From assembly GCA_040307135.1 (NCBI GenBank), contig JAWRKD010000124.1, positions 1 through 17,866 of the forward strand: a stretch of 17,866 bases of DNA, in the 5' to 3' direction. The stretch comes from Aminidesulfovibrio sp040307135 (lineage in GTDB: Bacteria; Desulfobacterota; Desulfovibrionia; Desulfovibrionales; Desulfovibrionaceae). Position 1 is the stretch's first letter; every line of letters starts with the position of its first letter. The position numbers and the translations under genes are program-made. The notes beneath the pieces are model-generated. The model saw nothing but the letters and a program-made list of their open reading frames with translations. It was not told the DNA's origin and searched no databases. Shown here one piece after another: positions 15,880 through 17,866 of this stretch.

Positions 15880-15912
15880 AAGCCAGGAGCCGAGCCGCTC
15901 GGAGGGGCTTTT
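15880..15912 (+). terminator. Terminator-like hairpin without a known upstream gene
   Basis: Outer stem AAGCC/GGCTT (15880-15884 with 15906-15910) and inner stem CCGAG/CTCGG (15890-15894 with 15898-15902), then TTTT (15909-15912) on +. The stem has an uneven internal loop and is weak. It points along + though no + gene ends here; it could protect nrdD from read-through or end an unrecognised short transcript. Confidence 0.35.
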
Positions 15913-15984
15913 CCACTGCTCTGGTGATAAAAATTAATTCTACAATATAAGCATGTTAAATAATTAGTTAGGAACCAGTCTCAG

Positions 15985-16013
15985 TTGACAAAAACCACGT
16001 CTCCTTCCATACT
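15985..16013 (+). promoter_or_regulatory. Sigma-70 promoter of the riboswitch-nrdD unit
   Basis: A perfect TTGACA (15985-15990), a 17-base spacer and CATACT (16008-16013, 4 of 6). The start near 16020 sits exactly before the riboswitch. The 60 bases upstream (about 15925-15975) are very AT-rich with A and T tracts and may act as an UP element. Confidence 0.75.
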
Positions 16014-16020
16014 GCGATCC

Positions 16021-16200
16021 GAATCGGTGCCCGGATGACCTCCGGGTGAAAAGGGAACCCGGCGCAACTCCGGGACTGCCCCGCAGCGGTGAACGGGAAC
16101 GACTCCCCGCTCGAACGACACTGGCCTTGGCCGGGAAGTCCGGGGAGGAGGAAGGCGGCGGAAGGCCGCAACGCCCGCGAGTCCGAAGACCTGCCGGTTT
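16021..16200 (+). promoter_or_regulatory. Cobalamin riboswitch (B12 element)
   Basis: The aptamer core is recognisable from its conserved blocks in order: CGGTGCC near 16025, GGTGAAAAGGGAA (16045-16057), the CTCCGGGACTGCCCCGCAGCGG block ending in TGAACGG (16068-16095), GACACTGG (16117-16124), GGGAAGTCCGGGGAGGAGG (16133-16151), and the B12 box AGTCCGAAGACCTGCC (16180-16195). AATCGG at the start can pair with CCGGTTT at the end to close P1. It binds adenosylcobalamin or a related corrinoid and should shut down the following nrdD when the vitamin is plentiful, a logic known for B12-independent isoenzymes. Confidence 0.95.
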
Positions 16201-16379
16201 CCGTTCGCGCCCGGCGCGGACGGCGCGGCGCGAAGGCCCGAGGGGGCGTTGCGGCGGACGAACCGCTTCCGGCGGCCACCCTCCGTCACCTCCTCCGACC
16301 TTCCGGCCGAGTCCGCGCCCGGTCCGCCGACCGACACGAACAGGCATCCTCATCGCACGAACAACTTGGAGCTGTACGA
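16201..16379 (+). promoter_or_regulatory. Riboswitch expression platform and nrdD leader
   Basis: About 180 GC-rich bases between aptamer and nrdD. A strong hairpin TTCGCGCC/GGCGCGAA (16204-16211 with 16227-16234) is visible. No run of four or more T occurs, so intrinsic termination is unlikely and control of translation or Rho is more probable. CCTCCTCC (16289-16296) is complementary to GGAGGAGG in the aptamer (16144-16151) and partly to the nrdD site GGAG (16368-16371), so it could switch partners. Confidence 0.45.
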
Positions 16380-17866
16380 ATGCCGCAATCCGCTGAAATC
16401 CTCGCCTCCGACACCCCCAACCTCGAAGCCGTCCGCGCGGCCGGGCTCGTGCCCCTGCGCCCGGTGACCCCGCCCACCCACGTCCGCAAGCGCAACGGCT
16501 CGGTGATCCCCTTCAACGCCGACAAGATCGTCTCGGCCATCCGCCGCGCGGGCGCGGCCACCGGCGAGTTCGCCGAGGACGAGGCCCGGCTGCTCACCGC
16601 GCAGGTGGTCAAGGTGCTCTCCCACCGCTACGCGGGCGGCACGCCGGACATCGAGCGCATCCAGGACGCCGTGGAGCAGGCCCTCATCTCGGCCAACCAC
16701 TTCAAGACCATGCGCTCCTACAGCGTCTATCGCGAGCAGCGGGCCAAGCTGCGCCAGGACAAGAAGACCGTGGTGGACGTGGCCGCCTCGGTGAACGAAT
16801 ATCTCGACCGCCACGACTGGCGCGTGAACGCCAACGCCAACCAGGGCTATTCCCTGGGAGGGCTGATCCTGAACGTCTCCGGCAAGGTCACGGCCAACTA
16901 CTGGCTGAACCACGTCTATCCCCCGGAGGTCGGCCGGGCCCACCGCGAGGGCGACCTGCACATCCACGACCTGGACATGCTCTCCGGCTACTGCGCGGGC
17001 TGGTCCCTGCGCACCCTGCTCACCGAGGGACTCAACGGCGTCCCGGGCAAGGTGGAGGCCACCGCTCCCCGGCACCTCTCCAGCGCCGTGGGCCAGATCG
17101 TCAACTTCCTCGGCACGCTCCAGAACGAATGGGCCGGGGCCCAGGCCTTCAGCTCCTTCGACACCTACATGGCCCCCTTCCTGCGCAAGGACAAACTGCC
17201 CTACGACGACGTGCTCCAGTGCATCCAGGAGCTGATCTACAACCTGAACGTGCCCTCGCGCTGGGGCACCCAGACCCCGTTCACCAACCTGACCTTCGAC
17301 TGGACCTGTCCCGACGACCTCAAGGACCAGCACCCGGTCATCGGCGGCCAGGAGATGCCCTTCACCTACGGCGAGCTCCAGCCCGAGATGGACATGATCA
17401 ACCGGGCCTACATCGAGGTCATGACCACGGGCGACGCCAAGGGCCGGGTCTTCACCTTCCCCATCCCGACCTACAACATCACCAAGGACTTCCCCTGGGA
17501 CGGCCCCAACGTGGACCTGCTCTTCGAGATGACCGCCAAGTACGGCCTGCCCTACTTCCAGAACTTCGTGAACTCCGACCTGGAGCCGAACATGGTCCGC
17601 TCCATGTGCTGCCGCCTCCAGCTCGACCTGCGCGAACTCCTCAAGCGCGGCAACGGCCTCTTCGGCAGCGCCGAGCAGACCGGCTCCCTGGGCGTGGTCA
17701 CGATCAACTGCGCGCGCCTGGGCTACCGCCACAAGGGCGACCGCGTGGGCCTCTACGCCGCCCTGGACGCCCTGCTGGAGACCTCCCGCGTGAGCCTGGA
17801 GATCAAGCGCAAGGAGATCCAGCGCCGCATGGACGCCGGGCTCTTCCCCTACACCAAGCGCTACCT
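16380..17866 (+). CDS. nrdD: Anaerobic ribonucleoside-triphosphate reductase NrdD (5' part)
   Basis: Class III, glycyl-radical ribonucleotide reductase making deoxyribonucleotides without oxygen; the radical is introduced by NrdG. The gene runs off the window after 495 complete codons, so the C-terminal glycyl radical and zinc site are not seen. Seen: an ATP-cone (about residues 35-127, starting VRKRNGSVIPFNADKIVSAI), then the barrel core with DLHIHDLDM, GYCAGWSL (C205) and MCCRLQLDLRE (C410-C411), matching the two active-site cysteine regions of T4 NrdD, plus NVPSRWGTQTPFTN. The ATG has GGAG eight bases upstream. A cobalamin riboswitch leads the unit, implying that a B12-dependent class II reductase exists elsewhere and replaces NrdD when B12 is available; that second enzyme is inferred. 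Confidence 0.97.
   Translation, partial: MPQSAEILASDTPNLEAVRAAGLVPLRPVTPPTHVRKRNGSVIPFNADKIVSAIRRAGAATGEFAEDEARLLTAQVVKVLSHRYAGGTPDIERIQDAVEQALISANHFKTMRSYSVYREQRAKLRQDKKTVVDVAASVNEYLDRHDWRVNANANQGYSLGGLILNVSGKVTANYWLNHVYPPEVGRAHREGDLHIHDLDMLSGYCAGWSLRTLLTEGLNGVPGKVEATAPRHLSSAVGQIVNFLGTLQNEWAGAQAFSSFDTYMAPFLRKDKLPYDDVLQCIQELIYNLNVPSRWGTQTPFTNLTFDWTCPDDLKDQHPVIGGQEMPFTYGELQPEMDMINRAYIEVMTTGDAKGRVFTFPIPTYNITKDFPWDGPNVDLLFEMTAKYGLPYFQNFVNSDLEPNMVRSMCCRLQLDLRELLKRGNGLFGSAEQTGSLGVVTINCARLGYRHKGDRVGLYAALDALLETSRVSLEIKRKEIQRRMDAGLFPYTKRY

Larger units (their letters stand above)
15193..15982. repeat. Ten-base direct repeat flanking the protease gene
   Basis: AACCAGTCTC occurs at 15193-15202 and again at 15973-15982, on either side of the hydrogenase protease gene and its AT-rich upstream region. 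Such a repeat could be a trace of insertion but may well be chance. Confidence 0.25.

Noticed and set aside
15936..15952. An NrdR box before nrdD in the AT-rich TACAATATAAGC stretch.
   Set aside because: Only half of the NrdR consensus fits, the spacing is two bases short, and the usual second box is missing.
16350..17732. A 460-codon open frame antisense to nrdD.
   Set aside because: Same kind of shadow; the + strand encodes a clear NrdD although it has no stop within the window.

Overview
The window is a GC-rich, densely coded stretch of chromosome that looks like a sulfate-reducing deltaproteobacterium of the Desulfovibrio type (Desulfobacterota). This assignment is inferred from gene content: a GlcD/GlcF-type lactate or glycolate oxidase pair, a HyaD/HybD-type hydrogenase maturation protease, an oxygen-sensitive class III ribonucleotide reductase under a cobalamin riboswitch, and a single-Cache chemoreceptor. 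No rRNA, tRNA, IS element or CRISPR array is visible.

Layout. (1) 1-4464: a GlcD-like flavoprotein and a GlcF-like Fe-S protein, both on +, separated by a chemoreceptor gene on -. (2) 4461-8191: an overlapping or closely spaced + cluster of a SIMPL-domain protein, a 121-residue exported small ORF and secA. (3) 8234-9619: phosphomannomutase/phosphoglucomutase on -, sharing a bidirectional terminator with secA. (4) 9699-11617: hflK-hflC, ending in a strong terminator. (5) 11690-12975: a palindrome-rich regulatory region and a CI/LexA-fold repressor whose cleavage residues appear to be replaced. (6) 13114-14914: panB and a nucleoside-recognition (Gate) membrane protein. (7) 14915-15190: a non-coding region with helically phased TGCA sites, a sigma-54 promoter and a 12-bp terminator, read here as a sigma-54-dependent small RNA. 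(8) 15218-15739: an unaccompanied hydrogenase maturation protease on -, preceded by nested palindromes. (9) 15985-17866: a sigma-70 promoter, a cobalamin riboswitch and the 5' part of nrdD, which runs off the window.

Most worth following are: (a) the candidate sigma-54 small RNA with an enhancer array, built like the Vibrio Qrr RNAs but with no protein-coding target in the transcript; (b) the exported small ORF directly before secA that ends in Arg-Ala-Pro-Pro, the motif of known RAPP arrest peptides, with the secA Shine-Dalgarno complementary to the ORF's own 3' end, which suggests a SecM-like secretion monitor; (c) the apparently uncleavable repressor with its array of operator-like repeats. 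All three are inferences from sequence and need experimental or comparative tests.
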